DNA from: Turritopsis dohrnii
Taxonomy: Eukaryota > Cnidaria > Hydrozoa > Anthoathecata > Oceaniidae
Reading direction: 5' to 3'
NCBI GenBank assembly: GCA_027922465.2
Contig: BQMF02000138.1
Span: forward strand, 310,001-374,000
Length of the DNA: 64,000 bases
Both the position numbers and the translations under genes were made by a program. The notes under the pieces are model-generated. The model did no database searches and had not been told where the DNA came from. It worked only from the letters and a program-made list of their open reading frames with translations. This document shows, in pieces, positions 1 to 11,662 of this stretch; the stretch's first letter is position 1; each line of letters opens with the position of its first letter.

Positions 1-1379
1 AAAATCCCCTTAGCATCACATGTCTCGCTAATTGTGATCAGTTACAAACTATTTGAAGTTTCATTTTACTGCTTAGGATGTATATGACATTTATATATTA
101 CCATTTGTGAACTTTGAAGTTGTTCGACAGTGTTCATCTGGTAATTTATGGGCAGCAGTATCAATGTCCATTCTTCGAAATGTTGGCAATTGGGGGTGAT
201 ACAAACAATCTTTCACAGCTGGAAGTTTATATAAACATGGCCCAAATGCTGTATTGGATTTGATTTCATTATATGAAATCATATTTTTTTAATGAACTAA
301 CTACGATATAAAGATAAATATGTGTAAAATAACATCAGCTAGAAGCTATGCTAATGTAAGTTAATCAACACAATTTTGACAGAAAAGGTAAGAAGGCAGA
401 GTGGAAACAATTGCCATATACTGTATTAGACACAAGGAAGAACTGGAATAACACAAAGAGCACAACATCTGTAACATAAAACATGTTTAGAGATCTTTTT
501 GACATGCAGAAAAAGAAAAATAGTATATAATAATAAAATAATTTCTATGAACGCACCAGCAAGTCAGCAAAAAGTTTAGAGTACATTTCAATCATGTGCA
601 ACAAGTCTACAATTTGTTTTTGAAGATATCTAGCTAATAACTTTGACTCTGCAATATTATGTGGTAGGTGCCATTATTGGATTCTAATTCTAATTTGATT
701 GAAGGCTCTTTTTTCTTGGTAAATCGATAGATTATGACTTCCTAGTTGTGACACAACTCTTATGATAAAGGATTTTATATGTTCCCAGGTGCAAAAACAT
801 ACCACCTCAATAAATAATAGTGCCTATTTACTAGCAACTTCCTCGGCAGAGTTGACACTGGACTCCCTTTAGCACTACAATATATGTTGATGTTGTGTTT
901 GGTTGTTTGTGAGTTTGCATTTATTAAACAAACAGCTAGCAAAATGGATAGCAAAGGAGTAAAAACAATAACTACATATATATCTAAGTAAAGAAAGTAA
1001 AATAAAGATTTGTTAGCCTTCTATTAAACTCACAACTAACAGGCTTGCACATCTTTAGTCTTGTAAATTTCGTCTTTGATTTTCATTTTTTCGAATCGAA
1101 GCCCTCGCAACACGCGTCGCTATTGTTACTACCCAGCCATTATGAGTTTGTGTAATGGTAATGTTATTGATTTCTTCACATTATTATGTAGACGGACTTC
1201 TCGACACAAACCATTCGATTAGTGTCGGAAAATATGACGGATGGGGAAAAAAATTGGGAAAATTTGTTTTTGCGGAAAAACACATGTTTATTATATTTCT
1301 CATCTTTTTATGATATTTGAAAACTAACGTCAAAAGAGTGAAAATAAATTAGTTTTTCTTAAAATTCTCACTCAAATTA
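1..1379. other. AT-rich stretch, no supported gene
   Basis: No gene is supported here. There are short A/T runs and scattered stops in all frames. The last ~300 bases before the CR1-like coding region may contain the 5' UTR of that retrotransposon, but no boundary or target-site duplication could be recognised. Confidence 0.5.
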
Positions 1380-1411
1380 AAAAGAAGTGAGCTGATTTTT
1401 TGCTGAAGAAG

Positions 1412-4400
1412 ATGAAGGAAGCTGCGCTCGTCGTAATGGTGTATCTCTTTCTACATCAAATGGGAAGTAGCCACGAGAAATCGAGTTTTAAAGTTCAAAA
1501 CAAAGACTTTTTGACTCGACGTCAAAATCACAACAACAAACGGAGGTTTTGTGCACCGATCCATCTCTACGCAAATCATTCGGCAACATTCCGGCTCCTC
1601 ATCTCCGGTGATATCGAAACTAATCCGGGTCCGCTCGCGTGTCCTGTTTGTGCCAAACTGTCCGTAAGAATTCGTACCAATTGGAATGCAAGGTTTGTCT
1701 CAACTCGACTCACGTAAAATGTATTTATAAAACTGTAAAAAACTTCTCAGACAAACACAATTTATGGACATGTCACGACTGTCTGCTTACTGAATTACCG
1801 TTCAACAATGCCGACATAGACTTTCTACTATCAGACTCTTCAACCGTGAATGATATTCCTGCGCAACAAAATACCCAAATCCAGTTGGACCTTCTAAACG
1901 CCAACCGAAACAACTACAGCATAGCGCAACTTAACATACAATCTATCAAAAATAAAACTGCCCAACTTGAAGCCATGCTCCTAAAACACAAATTTGATAT
2001 CCTAACAATCTCTGAGACATGGCTCGTTGACAATCCTGCACTGATCAGACAACTCAACTTCTCCGGTTATCATCCTTTCAAGTACAATAACAGAAATGGT
2101 AAACGTGGCGGTGGTGTTGGAGCCTACTTCAAAGACGGCATCAAACATCGCCCAAGAACTGACATTGATAAGAAAGACACAACGATCGAACACCAGTGGT
2201 TTGAAGTGAAGGGAAAGAAAAGCCCCTTTCTTATAGCCGTCTTCTATCAACTAAGTTCCGAAGATGTCGACAAACGCGCCTGGCTTCAAAAATTCGAAAC
2301 ATTGATATCGTACGTTCACACCATCTGGTCTGATCCAATCGTGATCACTGGTGATGCAAATATCGATCTCCTGAAAGAGAACTACAACGTTGCAAACGAA
2401 TATAAAGACACCCTAGATCGTCTCGGCTTACGTCAACAAGTGAAGAAACCAACCCGGAAAGGAAAAACCTGCATTGACCATATTATTACCTCGTTTCCGA
2501 AAGTCATCGACGAACACGTGATACCCTGTTGCGAAATGAGTGATCATGATGCACCTTTCGTCATCTGCAACCTAAGGAAACCAAGATTCGAACCGAGGTT
2601 TAAATACATACACAATGAAAAAAACTTCGAGCTTCATGCATTTAAAAACGATATCGCACAAGTACCATTCAACCTAGTTTACGCTTTCGACACCGCCGAA
2701 GCACAGCTTGACATATTCAATGAACTGTTCACTAGCTGCCTTAACCGACATGCGCCACTTGTAAAACAGAAAATCACACGTCCACCAGCTCCATGGTTGA
2801 AAGACCTCAATATCGGCGAGAAACAAAGAGAAAGAGATTACCTCCACGCTAAGTGCCATTCCTCCGATGCCGAAGAGGGAGACTGGAACCTCTACCGTAA
2901 AGCTCGTAACGAACTAAAGACTCTCATTCGTGTAACCAAATCTTCTTTCTTCCGTCGTGCCCTATCCTCTAAACGACCGAAAGAGGTGTGGTCGACCATC
3001 CATCGTATCCTCAAGCCGAGTCCTCAAAAGATCCACGCTGAGCCCGACACCCTCAACCAACACTTCAACACAACTGCTGGGAGACTACTTAACTCACAAC
3101 CGAAACCAGAGCAACTCCTTCATCAACTTATTGACGATCTACCTGAATCTGATGACGCGTTCACCATTGCTCAAGTCTCCTACGCTGATGTTCGTAAAGC
3201 CATTAGAAATCTTCGGGACGATTGCTCAACCGGTCACGACCAAATGCCATCAAAATACATAAAACTGTCTGCAGATGAAATCTGCAGTCCGATATGTCAC
3301 ATCATTAACACCTCTATTCAACAATCGATCTTCCCAAGTCAATGGAAAATATCAAAAATCAGCCCAATTCCTAAAATTGATTCACCGAACGAGCCAAGTG
3401 ATTACCGACCAATATCGATTCTACCCATCCTATCAAAAGTCTACGAGAAACTCATTATGATACAAATGACAAACTTTCTTGAAAACCAGGAACTCTTGTC
3501 GCAATACCAATCCGGCTTTCGTAAGGGCCATTGCACTGTAACCACATGTATTAAAATCAAAAATGACATTCTGAAAGCTATGCACCACGGCGAGATCACA
3601 CTTGCAGTTCTTGCCGATTTCTCGAAAGCTTTCGACACCGTTGACTTTGAAACTCTGATAAAAAAGCTTCACTCACTCCACTTCTCGAAGAAGTCCTTAC
3701 TTATTCTTGCAAACTACCTCAGCAATCGACAACAATACGTACAAATTGATGATAAGAGATCATCCGTCTTAACTGTCACTAATGGCGTGCCGCAAGGGAG
3801 CATACTGGGTCCCGTCCTCTTTAACATCTATGTTCACGACATGGCATCTAAGACCGACGCCAAATGTGTTCAGTATGCCGACGACACCAGCATCTATCGT
3901 CACACCAAACCTGCCAACCTTGAACAATGTAGTCAAGAAGTCAACAACAATGTCAATGTTATCGAGGAGTGGTCACGCGACTCAAACCTAATCTTCAACG
4001 CAAAAAAGACAAAATCGATGCTCTTTGCCACCAGTCAAATGGCAAGAAGACACGACTTTGCTTTTGAGATAAAATCAAACAACGAAATAATAATCGAGCA
4101 AGTTCCGTCATTCAAGCTGCTTGGTGTCACGTTTAACGAAAATCTTACATGGAACGCCCATGTTAAAAATGCGATAACGAAAGCTTACGGAACACTTAAA
4201 AGTCTTGCGCTGATCAAACGTTATTTACCATACCGAATTCGTTGCCAGTTTGCCGAGACCCTCGTCCTTAGTAAACTGGACTATGGTAATGCTGTCTTCA
4301 ACAATGCGCCAGACTACCTTTTCAAACAACTACAAAAAGTACAAAATGCCGCTGCTAGCTTCGTAAGGAAGAGCTATTCGCGAAAAGCTGATGTCATCGC

Positions 4401-4683
4401 TATGAAATGGCTTCCGGCAAAGGAACGATCGGACTACAGTATGGCTAGACTCGCATGGAAATCCGTTAATATGAGTGTTTGGCCAAAGTTCTTACCAATG
4501 GAAAAATATGAGCAACCTATAACTAGGAACGACCGTATCGGTGGTACAAAATTGCGTGAAACCTTGAATATTAATGGCTCGTTTGAATTTGAAGCTCCAA
4601 GAATTTTTAATGAGCTTCCTGTTACATGTCGTAACTCACTAGAATATAAAGTTTTATGCACTCATCTCCCACTAATCAATTAA
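1412..4683 (+). pseudogene. CR1-like polyprotein: leader-2A-PHD-endonuclease-RT, one frameshift
   Basis: The first frame starts at ATG 1412 with a basic then hydrophobic, signal-like leader and reaches a 2A-type motif DIETNPGP (1610-1633), at which ribosomes skip the last Gly-Pro bond in known 2A peptides. The PHD finger starts CPVC in this frame but its remaining Cys/His ligands are in the -1 frame, so one base is missing near 1655-1660, probably from the A run. The second frame then stays open to the stop at 4681-4683. It contains an AP-endonuclease (LNIQS, SETWL, GDANID, final SDHDAP, roughly residues 95-310 of that frame) and an RT with DFSKAFDTVD, NGVPQGSILGP and the catalytic YADD at 3874-3885. 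A single-base loss is simpler than programmed shifting because no classic slippery heptamer is visible. Confidence 0.85.
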
Positions 4684-5219
4684 TGATGAACTACTTATTA
4701 TTCTACTTTGTTATATTGCAATACCCATATTAGTTTGTTATTAAGTACTAATTCTAGAACATCACAATCTCTTCTCTAGCACAAGCCATACTACTACGTC
4801 AGTAAGCAATATTTTTTTCAATGCTTTTTAGTTTCATTAAAAATTTTAAACCAAATATGTTACTTGAAACTTCTATTATATAGTATATGTTCATAGGCAC
4901 TGGTACAGACCCCTGCGTACTCGCATTTAGTATCTATCCTCATATGACTATTGCAGTTGTTTGCAGTTGTTTTCCTTTTTTTTATTACTTCTAGTCGCAG
5001 GGACTAGTTACCGTCCCAATTCTGAGTCAATCTTCTAGATATCTAATTACTAACACTCTACTTACCAATTCTACTTTGCTAGCGTAGCCGGTCAGAGCAT
5101 CTCACTAGTATACATAATATTTTTATAAATATAAATATTTTTCTAGACTTTGCACATATATACTACATAATGTTTTCAGCTGAAGAGCCAAATGTAAATT
5201 TTGGAGATTGAAATATACC

Positions 5220-5247
5220 ATTATTATTATTATTATTATTATTATTA
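5220..5247 (+). repeat. (ATT)n tail of the CR1-like element
   Basis: Perfect ATT trinucleotide run directly after TTGAAATATACC. It marks the 3' end at which target-primed reverse transcription starts in this retrotransposon group. Confidence 0.8.
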
Positions 5248-5261
5248 ATAAACTTAGCGCA

Positions 5262-5530
5262 AAATGGATCAGCTGGATATCGGTTCACCGGGCTGATTTT
5301 GTCTTGGTTCATATGAGAAAAAGCATCCCGACAAATGTTATGTGATTATCATTGTTTACAAAGAAAAACATACCCGAAATGTGAAAAATCATCCCGGTTA
5401 ACCGGGCTAGAGTGTTCACATGGAAAAATTTCAGCCCACCTTGCCCAGATCTCGGGTCATAAAAGCGAGATCTCGGCAAACCGAGCTGGTGCATTTCTCA
5501 TGTGAACGCATGTTGAATATGAGGCTTTCA
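5262..5530. repeat. Older, degraded copies of the 'CCGGGCTGA / AGATCTCGG' MITE family
   Basis: Several blocks share the words GGGCTGATTTT, CATATGAGAAAAA, CCGGTTAACCGGG and AGATCTCGG with the intact MITE at 5592-6025. They appear in alternating orientation, as expected of decayed or internally rearranged copies. A further piece with a similar CCCGGCTAACCGGGA core lies at about 46745-46800. No ends could be assigned. Confidence 0.5.
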
Positions 5531-5591
5531 TAAGAAAGGTGAGATCTCGGCAACTCGAGCTAGCCCTCTTTGCCGGGCTGATTTTATTCCC

Positions 5592-6025
5592 CTTAGGGGG
5601 TGTTTATATGAGAAAAATCAGCCCTGTTTCAGCCCGCTTAACCGAGGGCCTCGGTTTACTGAGATCTCGGCTGACTCGTGACTTTCACTTAGAAATAAAC
5701 GTGCGTTTATATGAGAAAAATGAGCCGAGATCTCGGTTTGCAGAGGGCTGAGATTTCCCATATAAACACATTTTTTGATTCAGCCCGGCAAAACGGGCTG
5801 AATTTTACATAATATGCGCATGCGCATATTACAATTTTTGGTTTTCTTAGTTTTCAAGATGGCGGTTAGAAGAAAGAGAAACAAAGTGTAATGGCAATAA
5901 CATAAGATATGTTTCTATGTGTGCCATTTTGAAATTCTGCCCGCTTAGAAAATCAAAACGAAACCACGTGATCACATCTGACCGGTTTGCCGGGCTGAAT
6001 TTCCCTCATATAAACACCCCCTAAG
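5592..6025. mobile_element. 434-bp MITE with CTTAGGGGG termini
   Basis: The left end CTTAGGGGGTGTTTATATGA (5592 onward) is matched by its reverse complement finishing at 6025, and homology continues into GGGCTGA-type subterminal sequence. The interior repeats AGATCTCGG and GGGCTGA motifs and has a palindromic TATGCGCATGCGCATA-like block near 5812-5830. There is no coding capacity. A target-site duplication is not obvious. It is a non-autonomous terminal-inverted-repeat element whose superfamily is undetermined. Confidence 0.75.
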
Positions 6026-6069
6026 TATACAAGAAGTTATTAACGCGTTTCTTACCAAGACCTTTAGGC

Positions 6070-6980
6070 GTGGTGTTTAAGTTTTCAATGATGTCGTCAG
6101 TTCTTTCATGTAAACTGAGTCGTTTGATTGTGAGTAGAGCTTTCACATCATTTGTCCAAATTGTGAGAATCGAAAATCATTGCACATTTGTCATCGATAT
6201 TTCAGATTGGAGGCAAAGGCGCTTGTCCACGCTCCTCTCATTGGATGCCTGTGAAAAACTAGTTTCTGAGAATTGTAGTGCTATTTTTTGTGAAAGCTGT
6301 TCCCTGTGGTTTCATAGAAAGTGCAGTCAACTAAGCATTAATGATTTCCATCCCCTAGATAACTCAGACCTCTCATGGCGATGTAAAACCTGTGTTGCTG
6401 ACATTTTCCCTTTTCAGAACACGAATCTTGAAACTGCTACCGTTCCGCTTCTACTAATGATCTCCAAGGCTTCAAATCTTTATTTTCTGACCTCAACTCT
6501 TTAAGCAAATCTAACCTTAACCCTTTTGATGACTTTACAATAAACAATCCAAACTGTAAGTTTTTCTCTGCTCTCCATCTCAATATCGCTTCTCTTAATG
6601 CTCATTACGAAGATCTCTGTGCACTTTGGGCTCAATTGAATCTCCAGTTTGGTGTAATTGCCATCACCGAAACCAGAATTAAATCCAAAACTCCTCCTCT
6701 CAATTTTTAACTTCCCAATTACTCTTTAGAACACACTCCTGCTGAGTCATCAGCTGGTGGTACCCTCTTATATATTTCCAACCGATTTTCTTATAAACCT
6801 CGTTATGATTTATCACACCTATTATATAAACCCAAGTTTCTGGAATCAACCTTTGTCGAAATCCCCCAAAGAAAAAGAGGCATTATTTTAATTGACTCAA
6901 TCTATCGCCATCCCTTAATGTCTATTGAAGAATTCAACGATGATTTCTTAATACCTCACCTTGTTAAATACCGTTGAGAT
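6070..6980 (+). pseudogene. 5' fragment of a second non-LTR retrotransposon (PHD finger + truncated endonuclease)
   Basis: An open frame (6070-6504) contains a cysteine/histidine cluster of PHD type (FCESCSLWFHRKC then WRCKTC). In another frame, from about 6560, comes the start of an AP-endonuclease (LNIASLNAH, VIAITETRI, SAGGTLLYI, IYRHP) with an in-frame stop near 6707 and a further stop at about 6975. Reading stops before the catalytic SDH block, and the RT is absent. The layout matches the CR1-like element upstream but the sequence is clearly another family. It is dead by frameshift, stop codons and truncation. Confidence 0.65.
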
Positions 6981-7077
6981 TCATACGCCTTTTCGAACTT
7001 GATTACTTTATACAACTAATTAATTGCTTAGTCCCTAGAGGGTTGGACGCTAATAAAATGTTTAAATATTATTTTAC

Positions 7078-7425
7078 AAATATTTGTTCTTCGAAAAGAC
7101 ACTGAAGAAAAACTCAACGATTTGGCTCATTAAATTCTTAAAAGTCAATTAACTCATTTTACAATGAAGGCCATTTTTCAACACAATAAAAAAATTAAAA
7201 ATCATCACACAGTAAAAAAATTTTATTTGAAATTTTTATGATTAGTTGTTATGGGAAATTGATACGCAAAGCTATACTTAAAATTTTCTAAAGGTTTCAT
7301 CAGCACAACAAAAGAAAATTACACCATTAAAAAGTCATTAGCAAGTCAGTTAATTGACTTTTAAGAATTTAATGAACCAAATCGTTGAGTTTTTCTTCGA
7401 TATCTTTTCGAAGAACAAATATTTT
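7078..7425. mobile_element. Fold-back element with ~80-bp imperfect inverted arms
   Basis: The left arm (about 7078-7155) and right arm (about 7348-7425) are reverse complements with a few mismatches; both contain AAAACTCAACGATTTGG and TTCTTAAAAGTCAATTAACT. About 190 bp of AT-rich loop lies between them. No protein is encoded. It abuts the truncated LINE fragment and may mark the breakpoint that truncated it. Confidence 0.7.
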
Positions 7426-7744
7426 GGCAACCATTTTATATTAACGGATAGAGCATGAAAAGCTCTTTCTTGTGATATAAATTCACAATATTTTATCAGA
7501 CAAGTAATGAGATATACGCCTTGAAAGTTGGTGGATAAGACATTTTGATACACACTGTAGTAGGCACTCATCAGTGCAAGTTATGTGTAAAAAGATATAC
7601 AGTTCAAACTTAACAAGGGAAAGAAGTATCGTGTATTTGAAACAATTTTGTAATTAGTATTTTCAGATACTTGAGAGTGTTCAGACCTGGCGATTGGCGA
7701 CTACGACGATTGACATTTTTTTTAATCGTCGCAAACGTCAGGTC

Positions 7745-7908
7745 CATAGGCGGATCTAGAGCTTAGGCAAAATTTGAGGAGGAGCGTTGTGTCATCTAGG
7801 AGAAGAATAGAAAAACGTGCCTTTTAACTAATTACAGTTAAACACTGAAAAGAAATTAATAGCATTGTACTCCTCCACTTTTTTTGCCTAACCCTGGATC
7901 CGCCTATG
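7745..7908. mobile_element. 164-bp MITE with CATAGGCGGATC termini and 5-bp target duplication
   Basis: The left end CATAGGCGGATC and right end GATCCGCCTATG form terminal inverted repeats extending about 30 bp to TTAGGCAAAA with a few mismatches. AGGTC flanks both sides (7740-7744 and 7909-7913), a 5-bp target-site duplication. There is no coding capacity. Confidence 0.85.
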
Positions 7909-8169
7909 AGGTCTGATCAGGCTTTAAAGATTACTAATTTTCAATTCTTAGAGCAAAACCAATGGCTTGCTAATGGCAAAAGAATTGTGCATGGTTATAA
8001 TATAAACTTGACGCTGACAGGAATGTGCAGAAAATAGACAGGCCTTGATAATTGGACACTTTAGGAACAAAAACCGAACGAAAATATGTTTATGATGCCT
8101 ATATAGTTCACGGTCGGTACTGTGTGAATCAGATTTGTAGGTGCACTGACAACCTTCACACCCCAAGGG

Positions 8170-8600
8170 CTTTCATAAACTGTTAAAAGCATAGTCAGTT
8201 AACCTGGAACGGTGGACTGTATGGAGAGACAAATTTCTGCAGAACCAATACCGTCCGAAGTGTACGCCTTGGGTTTAATGGAGAGGCGCTAAGGAAAATC
8301 AGAAGGTAAATATACTCAAAGTGATTAATAAAGTTTGCTAGCCTACACAGGGAAGAGGATGGAAACGCTTATGTAAAAATCGGACTTGCAGGAAAGGTTG
8401 TTATTCGAGAAACCGTATGTAGAATGAATTCTAAATGTAAATGAAGTAAATGAAGACCTTTTTTTATTATAATGATCACAACAGTTAAATTCGATTTAAA
8501 CAGATCAATGGTAAAAACAATGAATTAAGCAACATTACTACTAAGGTATGACCTTGGTTGCTTATAAAAAAACGTGTAAATGTATTTCTTAACACAACCA
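8170..8600. other. Downstream flank of the NACHT-WD40 gene, no feature
   Basis: AT-rich sequence with no coding potential or repeat that I can recognise. Confidence 0.4.
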
Positions 8601-8601
8601 T

Positions 8602-8607
8602 TTTATT
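8602..8607 (-). promoter_or_regulatory. Polyadenylation signal AATAAA
   Basis: Canonical AATAAA on the minus strand, about 120 bases beyond the stop codon at 8728-8730 of the NACHT-WD40 gene. It is the nearest good hexamer in the right place, but cleavage was not seen. Confidence 0.5.
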
Positions 8608-8727
8608 TGTGGTTATTGTCAAAGTCATGAATCACAGTTGAAAAACAAAATGGACGAAGGACGTTTTATCGGACATATATACAATCCATAAGCTAAAATA
8701 AGCAGTAACATTAACAAATTAAAGAAT

Positions 8728-11621
8728 TCAGTTTCCTGTGCAGTATTGTTCTGGTTTCAAAGCATATAAAACTCCATTGGTATTGGCAGCAAGAATCAAT
8801 TTCTCTGACGGATGAATGGCGAGTGACGTGTAAGCTTGTGCTTTGGGTTGAAAAAAGCCGTAGATACATTTTCCAGTAGTTGCATTAAACACACGAATGG
8901 TGCCATTCGCTTCACCCGATACTACCAACGATTCGTTCTCATGAAAACAAGTTATAAAGTAGCCTAACTCTCTTCTATGACCAGGTAAGGTAATGATGTT
9001 GTTATCTTCGTTCAACTCGCGTATTATCAATGTGCGATTTTCATCTTCATAAAATAATGGGTTTTATTAATTTATTTCAAAGTTTGTACAAAGTTTTTGC
9101 CTATGTTTGAATAAGAAGCTCTAACCTGAAGCTTTATACCTAACAAATTTTCAAAAATGTAATAAATGTCCATAAATCTATTACGTGGAATTATTAACGC
9201 GAAAGCTAATTCGAATTGATCTTTTTTATTGGACGAAGAAAATGTTTGATTTTTGGAATGCAGTGAGAAAGATTTGAACAAGACAAAAGTTTTTAAATTG
9301 TGTAAGAAGAATTTCAAAAGAATATTACCATCGTGTAAAAGTTTCTGCGATTTCAAAAGGAACCGAACGTAAGAAAATCCACCATCGCTGAATCGATGAA
9401 ATGTTTCTCCTGAAACAATACTCCAGACCATAACTATTCTTGCCCCACACGTCGCAATTCGAATATTATCTGAATGAATGTCACAGTCGAAAGCCCAAAC
9501 GTGTTTCCTAAAATTCGAAAGAATAAATCAAAAACGGTTTATGACAAATAAGTTTAGGGAAAGCTATAAAAAATATGTGATGGAGCAAGTTTTAGATTGT
9601 GTAAGCAAAATTTTAGATGTTTAGCACCCCTTTACATTGAAAGAATGCCAGTATGTCAGTGAATGGCTCTTGTGGATCTTATGCACATCGGAGAAAAGCA
9701 TTTACATGCAACAGGGACATGTATCGCAATTTGAGTAGCATCTAAATTTGACTAACTTTTAACGTTGTTATTCAACGAGAAAATATCATTATCCTTCATA
9801 CTTTTTCCTTCTATTTATTTTTCTGGCAATATAATCATGTAAAGATAGATATCCTCTTCATGCTTTACTATTCGTACCTGTAAAGGAGATGTTGTTTAGG
9901 CTCCATGATATCAGTTACATCAAAAACTATTGTATGAGTTTTGTTTAGTTCTGTATCTCTCATATCCAAAACCACAAGCTTTGAACCATCTGGCGAAAAC
10001 TGTATCTTTTCAATACGTAATTCTTTATCTTTATTTTTGACAAAATCACTTATTGTTGATTCGTCAAGTGCTATAACAAAAAGTTCGCCCAATTAAGTAT
10101 AAAGCAGCACAAACAACTTGCATTTATAATATTCTGAGTCCATTACAGGGTGCTTCTGTCTTATTATATATAACGAAAAAATAATCAGAATAAAGTAACG
10201 TATATAGGCTTTGCTGTGTTAACTAATTGTCGAAGTCGCTTGATAACCGAGCAGAAATACACCGGAATGTACGGAGACCCATACGTTCAAAGTGTTCATT
10301 ATCATCAAAAAATATAAAAGTGTAAACGCATGAACTACTTTGCCGACTCAGCAGCCACTAGCAATGGAGCTTTTTCTCACATGTACTTGCTAATTGACTG
10401 TCCGATTTAAATAGATTAGACTTTAGAAATAGACATTTCTAAAGAGCCAAATATATGCCTGGCTAAACAGGCTAAAATTTATGAACACACGTAGGCCTTT
10501 ATATCCTTATATTCTACACCATCAGTAAACAGAGAGGTGATGAAACATACATGATGAAGATAAAAAATTCAAATGCGAACGTTCAGTATTATGTTTTCAG
10601 TGTTAACTTAGTTCGTTTCTAGACTGACTTGGGTGACGTCAGATCTAGTTAGTTATCCAAAGACCAATTAAGGTATTCCCTGCCAGGGCAGGTAGGTTCC
10701 ATGGAGTCTTAATTTGTTATTCATTTACGTCGTGTTACTGAATGATGATGATAACAATAACAACAATAAAAACAGGTATTATGTGATGTATAATAAATGT
10801 ATAATAAAGCGAACAAAAAAGATACCTCTAAAGGAATGGGACATGACCAAGTCAGACATCTTGTACCAATAAATATCCATTTTCTTCGCCAAGGCAAAGT
10901 ACTCTCCTGATGGGTGAACATCTCCACAAACCCTTTGCCTTTTTTCACTCACAAGATTAGCAGATCTCACCAGCGTATGAGTATTCGTTTCCCATACACG
11001 AATGAAATCCTTTGACAATGTTATGTATTCATCAACGTTTGGCAGAAACTTGCACAATTGAAACTATAAAATGATGTTGTGATATGTGATGTGATATTTT
11101 CATATACATGCATCTCTCATGTTAGATTATTAGAGCAATATTATTAATAATAGGACTTCCAAATAGGGGTAGAAAGTTTTACAGATCGCAGGGGCGTTTA
11201 AAATTAAGTTTGTCATACTTGGTGCGCTTAGGGCGTATTATGTATTTTCCGGCATTTGCTAAAAATGTTTGATACCATTTTTTGATATTGGATCAAGCAT
11301 TTTGTATCGTAAGTTTATATGACAATGTGAGTTCATCAAACGTTTTACAGGAAAGTCTTATAAAATGTTTGGAAGAGTGAGACATGACGTAATTTTATGC
11401 TCACTGAACCAAGCAAATTTACGAAGGTTTTTACCATGAATTTTTAATGAACAAAAATTGTCAGATGTATGATCGTGTCAGTGTGTTTTGACCTGAACTG
11501 TCAAATTTAGCAATGGGAATTTTTGAATGACATTTATGATGCTTTCTAACCAAGATTTATGAAAAGTTAAAAAATAAACTGATTCATGTATCTTTCGGTA
11601 CATTTCTTAACCCTAGCTCTA

Positions 11622-11662
<41 letters not shown>

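Larger units (their letters stand above)
1380..5247 (+). mobile_element. CR1/L2-like non-LTR retrotransposon, nearly full length
   Basis: The element holds a leader with a 2A motif, a PHD-type zinc finger, an AP-type endonuclease and a reverse transcriptase, followed by a ~0.5-kb 3' UTR that ends in a run of ATT repeats. That order and the short microsatellite tail are typical of the CR1/L2 group, which lacks poly(A) tails. The right end is placed at the last ATT repeat. The left end is uncertain and may lie up to a few hundred bases upstream. No target-site duplication was recognised, as is usual for CR1. The coding region is broken by a single frameshift, so this is a young but probably inactive copy. 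Confidence 0.85.

Noticed and set aside
102..282. Minus-strand 60-codon frame with a GTAATA donor-like end (…DCLYHPQLPTFRRMDID…)
   Set aside because: Composition is protein-like but the acceptor side is weak and no family was recognised, so an exon is not supported.
5539..5751. 70-codon plus-strand open frame
   Set aside because: It lies across the CCGAGATCTCGG-rich MITE sequence, whose repeats are GC-rich and low in stops; no domain.
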